A stretch of 64,000 nt of DNA from Culex pipiens pallens (GCF_016801865.2 NC_068937.1:97487982-97551981), one strand, 5' to 3'; positions 1-12,911 are shown, counted from the stretch's first letter. A program made the numbers and translations. Notes: generated by a model from the letters alone, not told the origin.

Positions 1-1650
1 TTTGAACGCGAAATTTTGTTGATTTTGTTCAACAATTTTTGTTGTTGCATCACACCTGGTACAGGCCGGTCTTGCAAAACATTTTTCGGCGTGTGCATGT
101 ATGTAAGTAATTTTAGTTAAAAATTTACAACACTAAGCATTGAAAAAAACATCGTTTAAAAATGGCGAAACAGGATCTGGATGATATAAGTTCTTTAGAC
201 CAAAGATTATCAAGGTTTGATTTAGAATTGATATTCGACGATTTCTTGAGATTTCCCACCTAGAGTTTTGTTAGTTGATTTTATAAAGTAAAGAATTTTG
301 GTTTTGGGTATACAAAAAAAAAACTTGATACTGTTTTGATCCGCTCACTCCACTCGATCTCCCGATCGTCACAACAATCAACCACCCCTGCCTTTTTTTT
401 ACAATACGGAAATTGAGAGATCTCACCTCCAGTTTTCTCCATCTTTTTTAGTCTGCAGTCACCGTCTTTTCTGCTGTGTCTCCGAGTCACTCCGTACTCT
501 TTCTCCAGGTGATCGTCGGGGCTACGATGCGTTTTCCTTCTCTTCACTTCACTGTTTCTTTCTTTCTGTGTTGTTTCTTCAGGCCGCCACCACCGCTCCA
601 CACAACACGGAGGAATTCTCGTTTTCTTCTTTGTGTGTCACACTTTTGCTGGAACTGCCCTGCGAGGAGGAGCACCCGCGGAGAGTGAATTAATTCTTTT
701 TTTTCTGTTACGGGGGGCTTCTTGTGTTTGTCGTGTGCCGAGTCGGGTTGAGCCTTCACTTAATTTTGACTCTTTTCCTGCTGGGCTGCGCTTTCGTCGT
801 TTCTTCCAGGAGAATCACACCGGGGAATACTTGGCTCTTTTGCTTACATTTTCGAATCTTCACTTTTTTTTCACACTTATTCGGGGACCTGCCTGTTGTG
901 TGTCACCTGTACCTGGTAGACCGGGTAGACCCTGAAAGAGAGGTTGCAGAGAGAACAATCATTACATTACTCTCTTTGGTTGAACACGTCGAAATTATGC
1001 TAATTTTTATGCAGTAACGTTACGCGATTGGGGGAAAACGGCACGCAGAATGGAAATTCATTCAAATTTCCCTTCATCGGAAGAGAACAGGTCACTTCCT
1101 GGCGTAGTCGCACAAAGAGTCACCCATTATTTTGGTCCGTTGTGTTGTGACACCTTTCTCTCTGCTGCTGTGGTCGTTCGTCGATCTGCCCGCGGTTGCC
1201 TGCCGAAAAAGCTAAACTTTCTGGCCACCGACCTCTCTCGAGTTCTCTCTCGCAAGTCTTGACGAGGTCTTCGGATCGGTGTGCCACGCCACGACCACAA
1301 GTCCCCCCTCGAGAAGTGAGTGTACTTTTACACCGCAGACGACTCGATGATAGAAGAAGGTACCAACTTAAGACCAGACGACGACGACTAACTGGAATCT
1401 AACACAGGCGGATAAGGTCGGTTCGTGTTGTGGTCGTGGATTATCGTCGATTGCGCGGCGATGACAAAGGCGCTATGGTCGTGGTCTTCGCGGTTGGGAT
1501 TGTGTAGTGTGATGGCAGTCAACGGCAGCAACTGTACGGCAAATCGACATGGAACATAGCAAAGAGAGATATTGGGTCGTCGTCGTCGGTGTTGCTGTTG
1601 CACTCTTGGTTGTTGTTGTTGCTGGAGTTGGTACCGTAAGGGGTGCGATT
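1..1650. other. GC-richer promoter/leader-like island, no supported gene
   Basis: From about 340 the DNA is rich in CT runs, CG dinucleotides and GTTGTT or GTCGTC simple repeats, as in mosquito 5'UTRs. Frames on both strands are short and unconserved-looking. A 33-codon frame at 162-263 (MAKQDLDDISSLDQ) is unsupported. It could belong to a gene off the left edge; strand uncertain. Confidence 0.3.
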
Positions 1651-1816
1651 GTGGGTGGGTTTGTAAAGTTTTATTTTAAACAATTTATAAATAAACCTGA
1701 TTAATAGTTCACGGATATATGAAAAAGACAAAAGTGTTAATTTTGACTGCCTCAACCGTAATTTTCAAGCGATATGGCCCCAGAAGCTAGCCTTACATTT
1801 TGAGCCCATTTGGTTA

Positions 1817-1983
1817 GGGAGCGTTCTTTTATTACGTAACGCAGTTGGGGGGGGGGGTCGGAGGTCGTGTTACGCTCCATACAAAAAATTTTAAAATTTG
1901 TATGGAAATTTTGTTACGAAAGGGGGGGGGGGAGGGGGTCTAAAAATCCGATTTTTTGCGTTACGTAATAAAAGAACGCTCCC
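1817..1983. mobile_element. PIF/Harbinger-type MITE, 167 bp
   Basis: Terminal inverted repeats of about 26 bp start GGGAGCGTTCTTTTATTACG and are flanked by TTA duplications (1814-1816 and 1984-1986). The centre is a weak palindrome with poly-G tracts. Three-base TTA/TAA targets suggest PIF/Harbinger mobilisation. Confidence 0.85.
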
Positions 1984-2324
1984 TTAAGGTTTAGTGTTGT
2001 TACCATTGACTTGAAATAAGTATGCTGCCCCTGATCGCATAAATGTCCCATATGCATTTTCATCGAATTTGAGTTATTGATGCAGATTGGTTTATAATCG
2101 TGTGCTCTTTCAAACAAGCCTACAATATCTAGTACTTTGTTCTAGAAATCAGGAGGAAATCCAGTTTTTTCGCGAAAACTTAACACGTAGCCTTATGTGT
2201 GGGACAAACTTCAAATGTGTTTTACTCAGCTTGCTGTTTTTGCACATTTATGCGAACATTTTTACATTTTTTTCATTTTTACCTCTCCTTAGAGAATGTT
2301 TCCCAAAATCCCCTGCCCCCAACT

Positions 2325-2350
2325 GCGTAACGTAATAAAAGAACGCTCCC
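2325..2350. repeat. Isolated terminus of the GGGAGCG MITE family
   Basis: Carries the right-end word ending GAACGCTCCC without a matching left end. It may mark a second, rearranged copy just right of the complete one. Confidence 0.6.
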
Positions 2351-2565
2351 TTGCCGTGCAGATAGTTTTTGTTTTTAAAGTTTTTGAGAAAGGACGATTA
2401 TCCGAAGGTTTGTATAAAACTTCAGATAGTCGCATCATGGTCAAAAAACGTTACTTAATCCACCTTCACGTGGTTGGTGCCTTCCTCTCATTTATAGAGT
2501 GATTCCAACTTCCCTAAAGTGTCCACATGGTTTATGGATCGCCTCTAACGTGATCGCAGCACCTA

Positions 2566-2818
2566 AAAAAAAAAGCAAAGCAATCCACTTTAACGACCCC
2601 CGGGTCTTTTGTGGTCTCTGTTGCAAGTTTCTGCTCATTTCTAGGCGTCCGAAGGTTATGTGTGGTGGGTCACCCAAAACCTTTTTTACGCAAATGGACC
2701 GACGTTTTACTTCCCCATCCGATAGAAGGCCAGGAGGATAAGGCGGGAATCGAACCCGCGCCTCATAGCAACTAAGGGATCGGCAGCCGAAGCCGCTAAC
2801 CACCGCGCCACGAGGCCC
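2566..2818 (-). mobile_element. tRNA-headed SINE, 253 bp, full length
   Basis: On the minus strand the head carries A-box-like GTGGCGCGGTGGTTAG and B-box GGTTCGATTCC, with a poly(A) tail at the left end. A perfect 12-bp target duplication TCGCAGCACCTA flanks it (2554-2565 and 2819-2830). A second, interrupted copy lies at 43990-45377. Confidence 0.9.
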
Positions 2819-3103
2819 TCGCAGCACCTACAAGGTCCTAATAAAAAAAGTGATGAGTAAAAAAACAGACTAGGAATGGACCTACCTACAGAATTTTTAT
2901 CAAGATTATACAGACACCGCCTTTGAGGAAAATGACATCCCTCTACACGACTCTATGTGGAGAAATAGATTGAGGTTATGTAAATTCAGACCATTTTTTT
3001 TTAACCTGCTTGTAATTTTAGATAGGTAAGTCAGATCTTAAAAATTCTTCATCCACAAGAAAGGTCATTTGAGAACCTGTCTAAAATTATATAATATGGC
3101 AGG

Positions 3104-4083
3104 TTTTGCCTTCCTCACTGAGGAAAGGCTATAAAATCACTTGAAAACTGAACTTCTCAATTAGACCTCCTAGACCCACCTTTATGTATACCTATCGGCT
3201 CAGAATCGAATTCTGAGCAAATGTCTGTGTGTGTGGTGGGATGTTGATCAAAAAATTGTCACTCGATTATCTCGACATTGGGTGAACCGATTTTGTCCGT
3301 TTTGGCGTCATTCGATCCGTCTTGGGGTCCCATAAGTCGCTATTAAAAATTATGAAGTTTAGTTAAGTACTTCAAAAATTATGCTAAAAAAACGATTTTA
3401 GCAAAAGTCCGGAAGATTGTAAAAAGGGTGGTTTTTGTAAGAAAAACCAGCCTGTTATACATTTTTAGAAAGGTAATCAAAAGACCTTTCCAACGCGATC
3501 AATACATTGAAGATCTGACAACCCTATTAAAAGTTATTAGCACTTAAGTGTTATTTATGCACTTTTTGGAAGCCGGATCTCAGATATCACGATGAAAACG
3601 ATGTCCAATGCGACCTATCTTTGGATAGGTAATTAAAATACCTTCCCACGAGCGTGTCTATTTTGGATAGCATTACCCTTTAAATGAGATGAAGGCACCA
3701 ACCACCTAAGGGTGGATTAAGTAACGTTTTTATACAAAAACCACCCTTTTTTTGTAAATTGTGAAATTTATATGCAGCAGTTTTTTAAGCATAACTTTTG
3801 ATGTGCTTTACTAAATCTTATAAATTTCAATAGGGACTTATGGGACCCCAAGACGAATCGAATGAGGCCAATACAGTCAACATCAGCTCAGCCAGTGACG
3901 AGATATTCCAGTGACATTGATTCGGTACACATGTCTACATACGGCCAAACACACAGACATTTGCTCAGCTGGTGATTCTGAGTCGATATGTACAAATTAA
4001 GGTAGGTCTAGGAGGTCTAATTAAAAAGTTCATTTTTCGAGTGATTTTATACCCTTTCCTCAGTAAGGTGAGGAAGGCAAAAA
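3104..4083. mobile_element. Foldback element with long inverted ends (980 bp)
   Basis: The left end GGTTTTGCCTTCCTCACTGA and right end GAGGAAGGCAAAAAG are inverted, and similarity extends inward about 180 bp per arm (CTGAGCAAATGTCTG opposite CAGACATTTGCTCAG). No coding capacity. Related sequence lies at 2435-2500 and 48030-48665. Confidence 0.75.
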
Positions 4084-4587
4084 GTATATTCTCATTTTCA
4101 ACAAAAAAAAAGTCTATTTTGGTAGCCCCATTTTAGTCCTATTAGTCATATACTGATAACTCGGATTTTTTTATGGTTTTTAGCCATTACTATATTGACC
4201 TGATGTACCAGCCTCAAAAGTACTTTTACCGGAAAGGCCGTCCAATTTTCCATAAGTTTGCCTTTGACAGCATTTCAATTGAAAGTATAACTTAATTTTA
4301 TTGCTCGGAAAATTTGTAGGCTAAGAACTTTTCAGAAACAATAAGAACACTCTTTAAAAAAAATAGCCCATTTAAAAAATCGAACATTTCACACACAAAA
4401 TTGGATTGCGCAAAATAATCATATGTAGAAATATACCAATATTGACCAAAAATGATAGCTTTTATTTAGATGAAAAATCAAATTTGCAATTGAAAAATAT
4501 TTTTCATTAATTTCAATATCGTGCACCTTAAATTGTTTTTTTTTGCCGATAAAACGTGACTTTTGTGTTACCCTGGGTGCTGAATAG

Positions 4588-4738
4588 TACAGATTGTCAA
4601 GGTAAACAGATTGGCCAATGTTTGACAGGTCCAAACGCGCTGGACACCAAGCGCCCTGGCAGTGTGCAAACGCAAAACATACGATGCCAGTGGCGATTTA
4701 TTTTGCATCGACCAATCTGTTTCCCTTGACAATCTGTA
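4588..4738. mobile_element. Hairpin MITE, 151 bp, 8-bp target duplication
   Basis: Ends TACAGATTGTCAAGG and its inverse, with about 28 bp pairing per arm. Flanked by perfect CTGAATAG repeats (4580-4587 and 4739-4746). Confidence 0.85.
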
Positions 4739-4812
4739 CTGAATAGTGGTTCGGCCTCGATTTTGAACTGTCAAAGTGGAACCAATTTACTGTTCGCCAA
4801 AAGTAGAGAGTA

Positions 4813-5456
4813 CAGTCATCCCACATATTCGGAATGGTTTACAGATCGGCCAATGCTCAAAAAATCATAGCAAATCGATAATTGAACTTAATGATTCGCT
4901 TATACCTACATTTGAAAGCTTTTCTTGCGATCTTGCAAATGATGTATCAAACAACTACAAATTTTAATTTTTATATCAAGTTTTTAAAGAAAAACTTTGA
5001 CCCTTGAAATCCACAAATTCGGAACACTTTTTTCTTACGGATGTAAACAAACTTTGGTTCTCTCCATGAGTACACAATTTTTACAAAATAATGACTTCAG
5101 GCCCTGAAACCAACGAAACTCAAGAATAGTTATGTTTTATGAATGGTTTGATAACTATTTTTGTGAAAATATCAGTTAAATTCAGGTGTTCCACTATTGT
5201 GGGAGACACAATAACATCCCACAATTATGGAACAGGCAATATGGAGGCAGTGTTTTGCTGCTCTGGATAAAATAGTCTTGAAATGAGGTTTTTTGTTCAA
5301 AAAGTATTAATTTTACTAGTAAAATTGCAAGAGAATGTCCAAATAAAGGTCCTAAAAATAGTAGGGTCGACAGAAAAGCTGCATTTGCCATGTTATTGAC
5401 AAATTATCACAAAAGTGTTCCGAATTTGTGGGTGTTCCGAATATGTGGGATGACTG
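4813..5456. mobile_element. Tc1/mariner-type non-autonomous element (644 bp)
   Basis: Ends CAGTCATCCCACATATTCGG and its inverse, flanked by TA dinucleotides (4811-4812, 5457-5458). The right end has two tandem copies of CCCACAWATTCGGAACA. A related inverted, truncated copy starts at 60274. Confidence 0.8.
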
Positions 5457-6252
5457 TATTGTTATCGATCATTAAAAAATGGTTTTTTTTTTTTTTGCGA
5501 GAATGAAAGATTAGTGGCTTTTGAGGACCTGGAGTTGACGTCAAGAAATCATAAGAGTAGATGGCGAGATCGTCATTTTTTTATAATTATGAATGGAAGT
5601 TCTTAATGGAGTCGATGCGGTTGTATCCATCCAGAAGCTGTCTTTATTGTTTGATTGCGTTTGAAAACCTACTGGTTTAGTTTAAATCTACTCTGTTTCT
5701 GGATCAGCTTCGCTAGAATTAGCGATCAGCCAGGGAATTTATCTGCGACATCGCAGAATGACACTCTCGCCGCAGTTCTTCGTCATCCGTAAAAAGAAAA
5801 ATATCATCTAACCGATCAAAATTTGAAAACACACACAATTTTACAGCAAAAAAAGTAAAAAACTAGACAAAATAAAACACATACTACTGATTATAACACA
5901 GCTCATTTACCAGTAAGAAAAAAGTCATGCTTGTGCTTGAACAGCCTCCTACTTGTTGATGTAAACAAAGTGGGATCATTCGAAAATCACGTTACGCATT
6001 CTCTCTATTCATCACCCAGGTGTTACCCGTAGAAGTGATGGTGAAGCTTGACCGACTCTGATTTTTTTTCGAAAAGATCAGAAAATTTAATTTTTTTTAT
6101 TTGGATGAAACTTTGTCCATGCATTTCATATGAAGGGATTTTCTGATCGATTTGATGTATTCGACAAAATTATAGATTATAATTGGGTCCTAAAATGAAG
6201 CTTAAATTTGTGATATTATTGTTCACAACGATAAAGCTTATTTCGATTTTTA

Positions 6253-6668
6253 GCCGGGAACCGTGGTGTAGGGGTTAAGCGTGATTGCCTCTCACCCAGT
6301 CGGCCTGGGTTCGATCCCAGACGGTCCCGGTGGCATTTTTCGAGACGAGATTTGTCTGATCACGCCTTCCGTCGGAAGGGAAGTAAATGTTGGTCCCGGA
6401 CTAACCTAAAAAAAGGTTAGGTCGTTAGCTCAGTCCAGGTGTAGGAGTCGTCTCCCTGGGTCCTGCCTCGGTGGAGTCGCTGGTAGGCAGTTGGACTAAC
6501 AATCCAAAGGTCGTCAGTTTGAATCCTGGGGTGGATGGAAGCTAAGGTGTAAAAAGAGGTTTGCAATTGCCTCAACAATCAAGCCTTCGGACACCTAGTT
6601 TCGAGTAGGAATCTCGCTATCGAGAACGCCAAGGCAATGCTGTAGAGCGAATAATTTGATTTTGATTT
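6253..6668 (+). mobile_element. Dimeric tRNA-derived SINE, about 416 bp
   Basis: A tRNA-like head (A-box region GTGGTGTAGGGGTTA, B-box GGTTCGATCCC) is followed from about 6450 by a second tRNA-like part (AGTTTGAATCC) and a tail of GATTTTGATTTGATTTTT. GATTTTTA flanks both ends (6245-6252, 6669-6676); the tail is similar to this word, so the duplication is tentative. Confidence 0.8.
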
Positions 6669-7699
6669 GATTTTTAAAAAAATGTTATACACAATTAAAA
6701 ATTGTATTTTGGAAGATTTAAAATTGAAAGGTTTGATATTACCTATTACCTATATTACCTATTAGACCTTTTTTGAAGGTAGTGGCACATTTTTTCTGAC
6801 ATACGCGATGTACTCATTCTCAGATGTAAAAAAGCCCTTTTAAATCATTATCATGTTTAGTTGAGCACTACAAATATTATGGTTAAAACCGAATTAGGCT
6901 TTAGTCCGTATGATTGTAAAAGTTATATATTTCCAGAATTAGATGATTTTTTCGATGATCCCAAAATATTTCAGATCTTGCAAAGTAAATTCTGCAGCTG
7001 CAACCTTATAAATTCGATAGCTCAAGGGCTAGGTATCAATGGAGCACCGGATTCGAGTGGAATACATTGTAGAAAAAAGAAAAAAAAAACTGCTCGAATG
7101 GAAGTGCTTCATTCTGCAGCAACATTTGAAGGGGTCTGGATGAAAATTCTGAAATTTTGCATGTTTTATTATTATCAACAACTATACCAAATGTGTGCTT
7201 GATTAGTGTAAGTTTTTATCGAATTTGTACTTTTTTTTGTACACTTTATATGTAATAACCAGCATAGTATATTCTAACAATTACTGAAATTTACAATACT
7301 CTGACCGAAAAATGGCTTATCTGTCTATAGCAAAAAAATATATCAAATATCCGTTTGCTTGCACAAACGATTTGCTCTTGGTGACACATTACCAGCGCCA
7401 AGAGGCAACTCTCTTATCATGTGGCTTGGTATAAACTTGATAACAGACTATAGATACAATACACAAAGTAAACCCCGTCACCCAGCTCAGCTGCTTCGCA
7501 GAAATGTCTTCTCTGGATTGGATTTGTACTTCACAAAATTTGGCTTTTGTGGGGTGTGACTTTTAGCTGTGAATATTTTTTTAAATTATAAACTTTATTG
7601 ATTTATTTCGATTTCAAAATAAGAAAATTTCGAACAATCAATATATTTATGCTAATTTGTAATTTAAAAAATAAAATAAATACATCTTCAGAATAATCA

Positions 7700-8345
7700 C
7701 TTTGCTGCCGGTAATTGCACCCCGTACGGTACAACTCCATTGAGAAAATGAATTGCTCCGACCCAGTAGGCCTTTGTAGCAACTCCAAAACGACAACGAC
7801 CTCCTGAAATCCGTCCACCTCTTCCCGATACTAACCACTCTCTCTCTGTCGTACTCCGTGCCGTCGACGATCCCGCAAGATCCGTAATCCGTGTGTGTGT
7901 GCGAGGCCAACCCAGCAAAAAAAATAAAATGTTTACTTTGTTCACGCCATTAATCCGGGAGGAACCACTTTTTTTTTTCTTCCCTCGACGGGGACGCACT
8001 TTCACCGCCGCACGGGAGTCGAATTTCACCGCCGCCCGGAACACAATTACCGACAACACAAGCGCTCGCGGCGTGAGGACACTTTCGCGGACCGGATGCC
8101 GCACACTTTGCAGGACACAGCAGACCTCACCCCGAAACGACGACGACGACGAAAGCGAATGATGATGATGATATCACTAGAAATCCTGACGGGTGCCACC
8201 GAGCAAGGCGGATGACGAACGAACTCTCTGCGCTGGCTGGAAAGAGATTTTCTTTTTCTTCCCCGTTTTGCTTGCCTGCTTGGCCTGATGCGATGACACC
8301 CGCAGTCACGCCAACAGTGGCGTAGTTTTGACAGTTCCACGCGTG
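7700..8345 (-). promoter_or_regulatory. Promoter/leader-like island, probably minus strand
   Basis: GC-rich with (GAC)n and (GAT)n runs. Read on the minus strand it begins near a TGACAG-type word at about 8335 and contains leader-like sequence with a possible GTTAGT donor near 7835. No coding frame is supported. Confidence 0.3.
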
Positions 8346-8443
8346 CGGTGGGAGCATCTCTGAGAGGGTGGGCGTGAGTAGGACGAGGGGTACTTTGGGA
8401 ATGATTTTTGAGATTTATTAAAATTTCGAGTAATTTTCACTCA

Positions 8444-8700
8444 TGGTACGTTCGTTTGATTGCTAGTTCCACACTGAGTGCCACACTCAGAGCTGTCAAA
8501 GTGTTTCTTTGAAGAAACTCGCGCTAGCTCCGCACGAGTTTCGCCGCCATCTTGGAACTGAAACTCTAGTGCCGCACTCGATATTTTTTCAGTTTCATGC
8601 GAGTTCAACTCACACTGACAAGTGACGTTCGATTGAACCAACACTGGCACCGACGAGTTCGGCACTCAGTGCCGCACCGGTTCTTCAAACGAACGTACCA
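8444..8700. mobile_element. MITE, 257 bp, copy 1 (TGGTACG family)
   Basis: Inverted ends TGGTACGTTCGTTTGA, flanked by TCA (8441-8443, 8701-8703). The inner region carries repeated AGTGCCGCACTCG-type words. Confidence 0.9.
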
Positions 8701-8868
8701 TCATTTTGGTGCAGTACGCACCCCATCAAGCATATATGTATACATCCAGATTTTTAAGCGAACGTGTTGTTACAAAAGGTGCACGCCAGAAATGTCAAAA
8801 CCACGCAATAAAAGTGTGGCTGTCATGCCATGGCACACTTTTTTTTGTAATGTTGCTACCACATATGG

Positions 8869-8940
8869 TACGTTCGTTTGAAAAGCCGGTGCGGCACTGA
8901 GTGCCGCACTCGTCGAGTGCCAGTTTTGGTTCAAACGAAC
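8869..8940. repeat. Truncated end of the TGGTACG MITE family
   Basis: The left terminus TGGTACGTTCGTTTGA and about 70 bases of subterminal sequence, ending in an internal CAAACGAAC word. The remaining part is missing. Confidence 0.7.
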
Positions 8941-9379
8941 GGTCCAGTTTTGCTCTGAGTTTTTATGCTTGTGTGCGTGCGTGGTGTTTTGTTTTGGTTC
9001 AAAAAACGTCAGTCAAAATGAGATCGTTGCGAATTGAACGTACCTCCGCGCTGGTATCAATGGCGTATGTCGTATCCTGTCTCGGGAACGGTCATTGGAA
9101 CCCGGAAAACGGTTCTTTGCGCGTAACACGCAAGAGTTAGAGAACCTGGAGCTTACTTTTGGTTTGAAATGGCCTTTCTCTAATAAGTTTCAGGTTCTTT
9201 AGCAAGAGTCACTGATAGTGACCAACGAAATCGACGAAAACGTTGACCGAGATCAATCAAGCTCAACCTGCGCGGAACCAACAGCCCCGGCTAGACTCAA
9301 CTACCCTGACTGTGTACCAGACTAGACCAGATGTAAACTGATAGCCTGTTGCCCACACGTTTTAAGGCTTTGGCCTTGC

Positions 9380-10620
9380 TCCTAATTTTTAATAGGCATG
9401 CTAAAAAAACTTTAAAAAAAATTAAAAAAATTGGCATAAATTTGTTTATTACCTTCTCTCTACTATTTAAAATCCTGTTATCAATATGTTAACAACATAA
9501 AATTTCAGAGATTTTATATTTTTCTGAAATTTAAAAAATAGGAATTTCAGGAATTTCTAGTGTATCAGCATTTAAAGAATTTTAATTTAAACGATTTCGG
9601 TTAAGTAAAATTCCTTAAATTATATTAACCCTTTTCATAAACTTCGATTGATTTTAATAATTGAACCAAGTTCAATAATTCATAAAATAATTTAAATTTA
9701 AAAACTCTTAAAATCCCAGAAAGTCCTGAAATCTTTAAAATTTTAATAATGCATTAGTTTATTAAATTCCAAAAAATTCTAAATTTCTTAAATCTCTAAA
9801 ATTCTTAAAAACCATAAAATACAAAAACATCCAGAAAATTATAAAATTAAAAATAAAAACTTCAGAAATTCCTAAAATAAATTTTATTACTGAATGTCTC
9901 AAAAATTCCAGAAATGTTAAAAATTCAAAAAAATTCCCGATTTTTATATTCTCAATTTCCACAAATTCCGAAATTTCTTATTATCAAAAAATCTTTCAAA
10001 TTCCTTAAACTATTAAAACTCCACAAAATAAATCCAATAATTTTTCAAATTCTTACATTCCATAAACCTCAAGCTCTTCAAACATTCTTAAAATAATAAA
10101 ATTTTAAAATAAGTAGTAAATAATATAAAAAAATATATATTTTTTCAATGATTGGTATTTTAAGGAAATAAAGGTAATATTTTTTTAGAATTTGAGGAAT
10201 TTCTGTTATTTTAGAATTTTATTGAATTTTAACAGTGGAAATTAATATCTTTTTAGAAAAATTAGATTTTTTGGGAACTTTTGAAATTTAGACTTTTTTT
10301 AATACTGGAATTTAAGAACCTAAACAAAATCCGGGACTTTAGGAATTTTAAAAGTATAAAGAATTTCAAAATTGTTAAAAAATTTAGGATATTTTCAAAA
10401 ATTCAAGAATTCCTGGTATTTTAGGATTTTCTGAAATTCCTGGAACATTAGAATTTTTGGAATTTAAAGATTCCAGAAATTAAAAAAAAAATCCAAAAAT
10501 TCCAAAAATTATCAAATTTCAAAAAAAAATATAAATCTTTAAAAACAATCTAATTTTTTTTAAATTCCTTAAAATTTTTAAATTTATAAAAAAAACTATA
10601 ATTTCCAATAATTGAAAAAA
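9380..10620. repeat. AT-rich degenerate AAATTCC repeat with switching strand asymmetry
   Basis: About 1.2 kb built from variants of AAATTCC and TTAGAATTT. From about 9700 to 10080 G is almost absent; from 10140 to 10460 C is almost absent; from 10480 to 10610 G is scarce again. No frame is supported. Confidence 0.7.
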
Positions 10621-10699
10621 ATCCGCACCCCTTTTGGACAGACATTACGGTTGCCACCTTTTGGTTCCTTGGATTAAGCCATGGATAATTTCACAGTGT

Positions 10700-10900
10700 A
10701 ATAAACAGGGCAGCTACCACCACGCGGCGCCAAAGTCTTGAAGGAGAAAATGATACAGGTTTTTCAGACGAGTTTCAATCCCCTGGTTCGACCCAGGTCC
10801 ATCCGTAACCTGCTCAGCCTGGGGTCTTCGGACGTGACCGGTGGCGTACCGTAAGAATCGGTACAGCTTGGACGCGGAAGTTGGCCAATCATAAGCAGAT
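10700..10900 (+). mobile_element. Possible tRNA-related SINE fragment
   Basis: Contains a B-box-like GGTTCGACCC in a CTGGTTCGACCCAG stem and then GC-rich unique sequence ending in an A-run near 10913. No duplication or A-box is clear. Confidence 0.35.
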
Positions 10901-11519
10901 GCGTTAAATACAAAAAAAATCGTTTTAATATCGAAATAAAATCTATCCCATTTTTTGGAAATCATCATTGTAATGCTAAATGTTATTTATTTTTGCCATA
11001 AAAAGTTTCTACTTATATTAAAAGTAAAAAACTTTTATCGATACAACGATTTTGTTCCAAAAATGCATGGTAGTGTCAACAACTTGCCAACTTTTAAATT
11101 AAAAAGTTTGAACTTTCTACGAATATTCAGCAACGCGAACTTTTAATCCAACGAACGATGTTTTTAAATTTACAGTATTTTTCTTTGTGTGTACTTAACG
11201 CCATCTTCGTTTAAAAATCTGGATATCGAGCAGCGGCGCCAACTTCTGATTAAGCATGAGGGGGCATTTGGGGGAGGGTCAAAATTCGGGGGGGGGGGGA
11301 GAAGGGGTTTGGCATTGTGTGTGAAAGGGGTGTCAAACTAATAAGTGACCCCGTTTGTTAGACAACAGTTGGCGTCTAACCAACGAGGTTTGAGTGTATC
11401 AGTGCATCACGCAGAAAAATATTTGGTATACGGTAATACTCGCTACATACACACTTCATACATACAGTTGAACCTCGCATAGTGCGTAGGCGTTACGCTT
11501 TGTGTTTCTTCGATTTATC

Positions 11520-12042
11520 CAGGGGGATGCTAAATGCCGCCATCTTGAGTGGTTGAGATTGATAACGCGTGCAAACTGCGCACAGTGAAAACATTTTTTT
11601 TATTAGTAATTCAATTTTTGTTATAAGAATTACTGTAGTAAAAGTCAAATTACCCAGTAGTTAAGTTAAACGTTTCATGTGATAAAAGTACAACTTTAAA
11701 CGAGGTCATCGGCCCGATGTGTGCTTAATAATCCCAACTTTAGTAGTTTATTTTGCAAATAAATTGATAAAAATCACCTCAAAAACATACACCAACTTTT
11801 AAACGTACATTGCGGTAAAATTTTACACAAAAACAAAAACTTCCTTTATTTCCATTTTATGCCTGCAGTTTTTGTATTTTTTTTACAGTGCGCAGTTGCT
11901 TTGTTTTGGTTCCGTAACGAACAGCTGTTCTTTTGTGCTGGCGCCGTAATTGACAGCTCCCTTTTGTTCTGGTGCCGAAGTTGACAGCTAGTGTTGGCTG
12001 CGGGCGAGCTGCCTTTAGTGAGATATAGATGTCGCCCTCCTG
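11520..12042. mobile_element. hAT-type MITE, copy 1 (523 bp)
   Basis: Ends CAGGGGGATGC and GGCGACATC-type inverse, flanked by 8-bp repeats GATTTATC (11512-11519) and GATTTCTC (12043-12050), seven of eight matching. Nearly identical to 44421-44948. Confidence 0.85.
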
Positions 12043-12626
12043 GATTTCTCTAAAACGAAATTATATTTTTGCAATCTCTTTGAAGCTAATTGTAGATTGG
12101 AACAAGACGAACAAATTATTTCAATGAAATTGCAAAAATATTGCTTATTGCGAGATAAAATCACGTTTCTCCTTCGCTGTGAGTGACTGGAGATTATAGC
12201 CGCCTAACTACCGCAGTGTAAAAATCAGCAAGTTGAACTAAAATTCTACGTTGATTAGGCTGTCAACTTGGTTTGTTTTGAATATTTTCCAAAAAGTCAG
12301 CTGAAAACTCAAAGCATCCTTTGACAACAGCCAAAAATTTGTTCTGCGGTTGTCATGCGGCTGCCATGCGACCATTATCTTGCGGTCGTATCGCCGCGCG
12401 TGAACTCTAATTATTGACGCCCGCAATAATATTATGTCGTTTTAGAGTAATCGTAGAAATACAAAGCGTAACACCTGCGCACTATGCGAGGTTTAACTGT
12501 ACCTCAGTATGTATCAGAAGTGATCTGCCCTTAGGTGTATCTTTATATTTGGAAAGAGCAGGATGCCCGGTTTATTTACATTTTGACTGTTTTGGTCCAT
12601 TTTTATTGTTTTGCTTTAATAACTAA

Positions 12627-12652
12627 GGGAGCGTTATTTTATTACGTAACGC
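12627..12652. repeat. Isolated left end of the GGGAGCG MITE family
   Basis: TAA followed by GGGAGCGTTATTTTATTACG. No right end was found before the hairpin at 12745. Confidence 0.6.
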
Positions 12653-12744
12653 ATTATTTGGGATTTATGGTAGTATTCAAATTAGCGAGCAGTGAAATTC
12701 GCATTAATGAATCCGCTCTGTGCTTGAAGTTAAAGTCCGCCCTA

Positions 12745-12877
12745 TCGAGAAATTAAAAGTGAGAGTGTGTGCGTGCAACATGGAGTTAAACTTTTCAATG
12801 TGCCATGGTAATCTTCACAGCAACTTCACAGAAAGCTTAACTCCATGTTGCACACACTCTCACTTTTAATTTCTCGA
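12745..12877. mobile_element. Hairpin element, 133 bp, next to the AP-1 sigma leader
   Basis: TCGAGAAATTAAAAGTGAGA and its inverse pair over about 45 bp per arm with a 40-bp centre. It ends about 35 bp before the AP-1 sigma leader exon. Confidence 0.8.
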
Positions 12878-12911
12878 TTATTTTATCCTTTTTGATCACC
12901 TTTCTTGCAGC

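Noticed and set aside
162..263. 33-codon frame MAKQDLDDISSLDQ
   Set aside because: Too short, and without splice sites or a family; consistent with chance.
2738..2818. tRNA-like sequence on the minus strand
   Set aside because: Head of a SINE with a 12-bp duplication and poly(A) tail, not a stand-alone gene.
6861..7202. 113-codon frame ending ...QLYQMCA
   Set aside because: It begins at a non-ATG codon; the inner ATG frame is AT-rich, has a poly-Lys run from an A-tract and matches no family I know.
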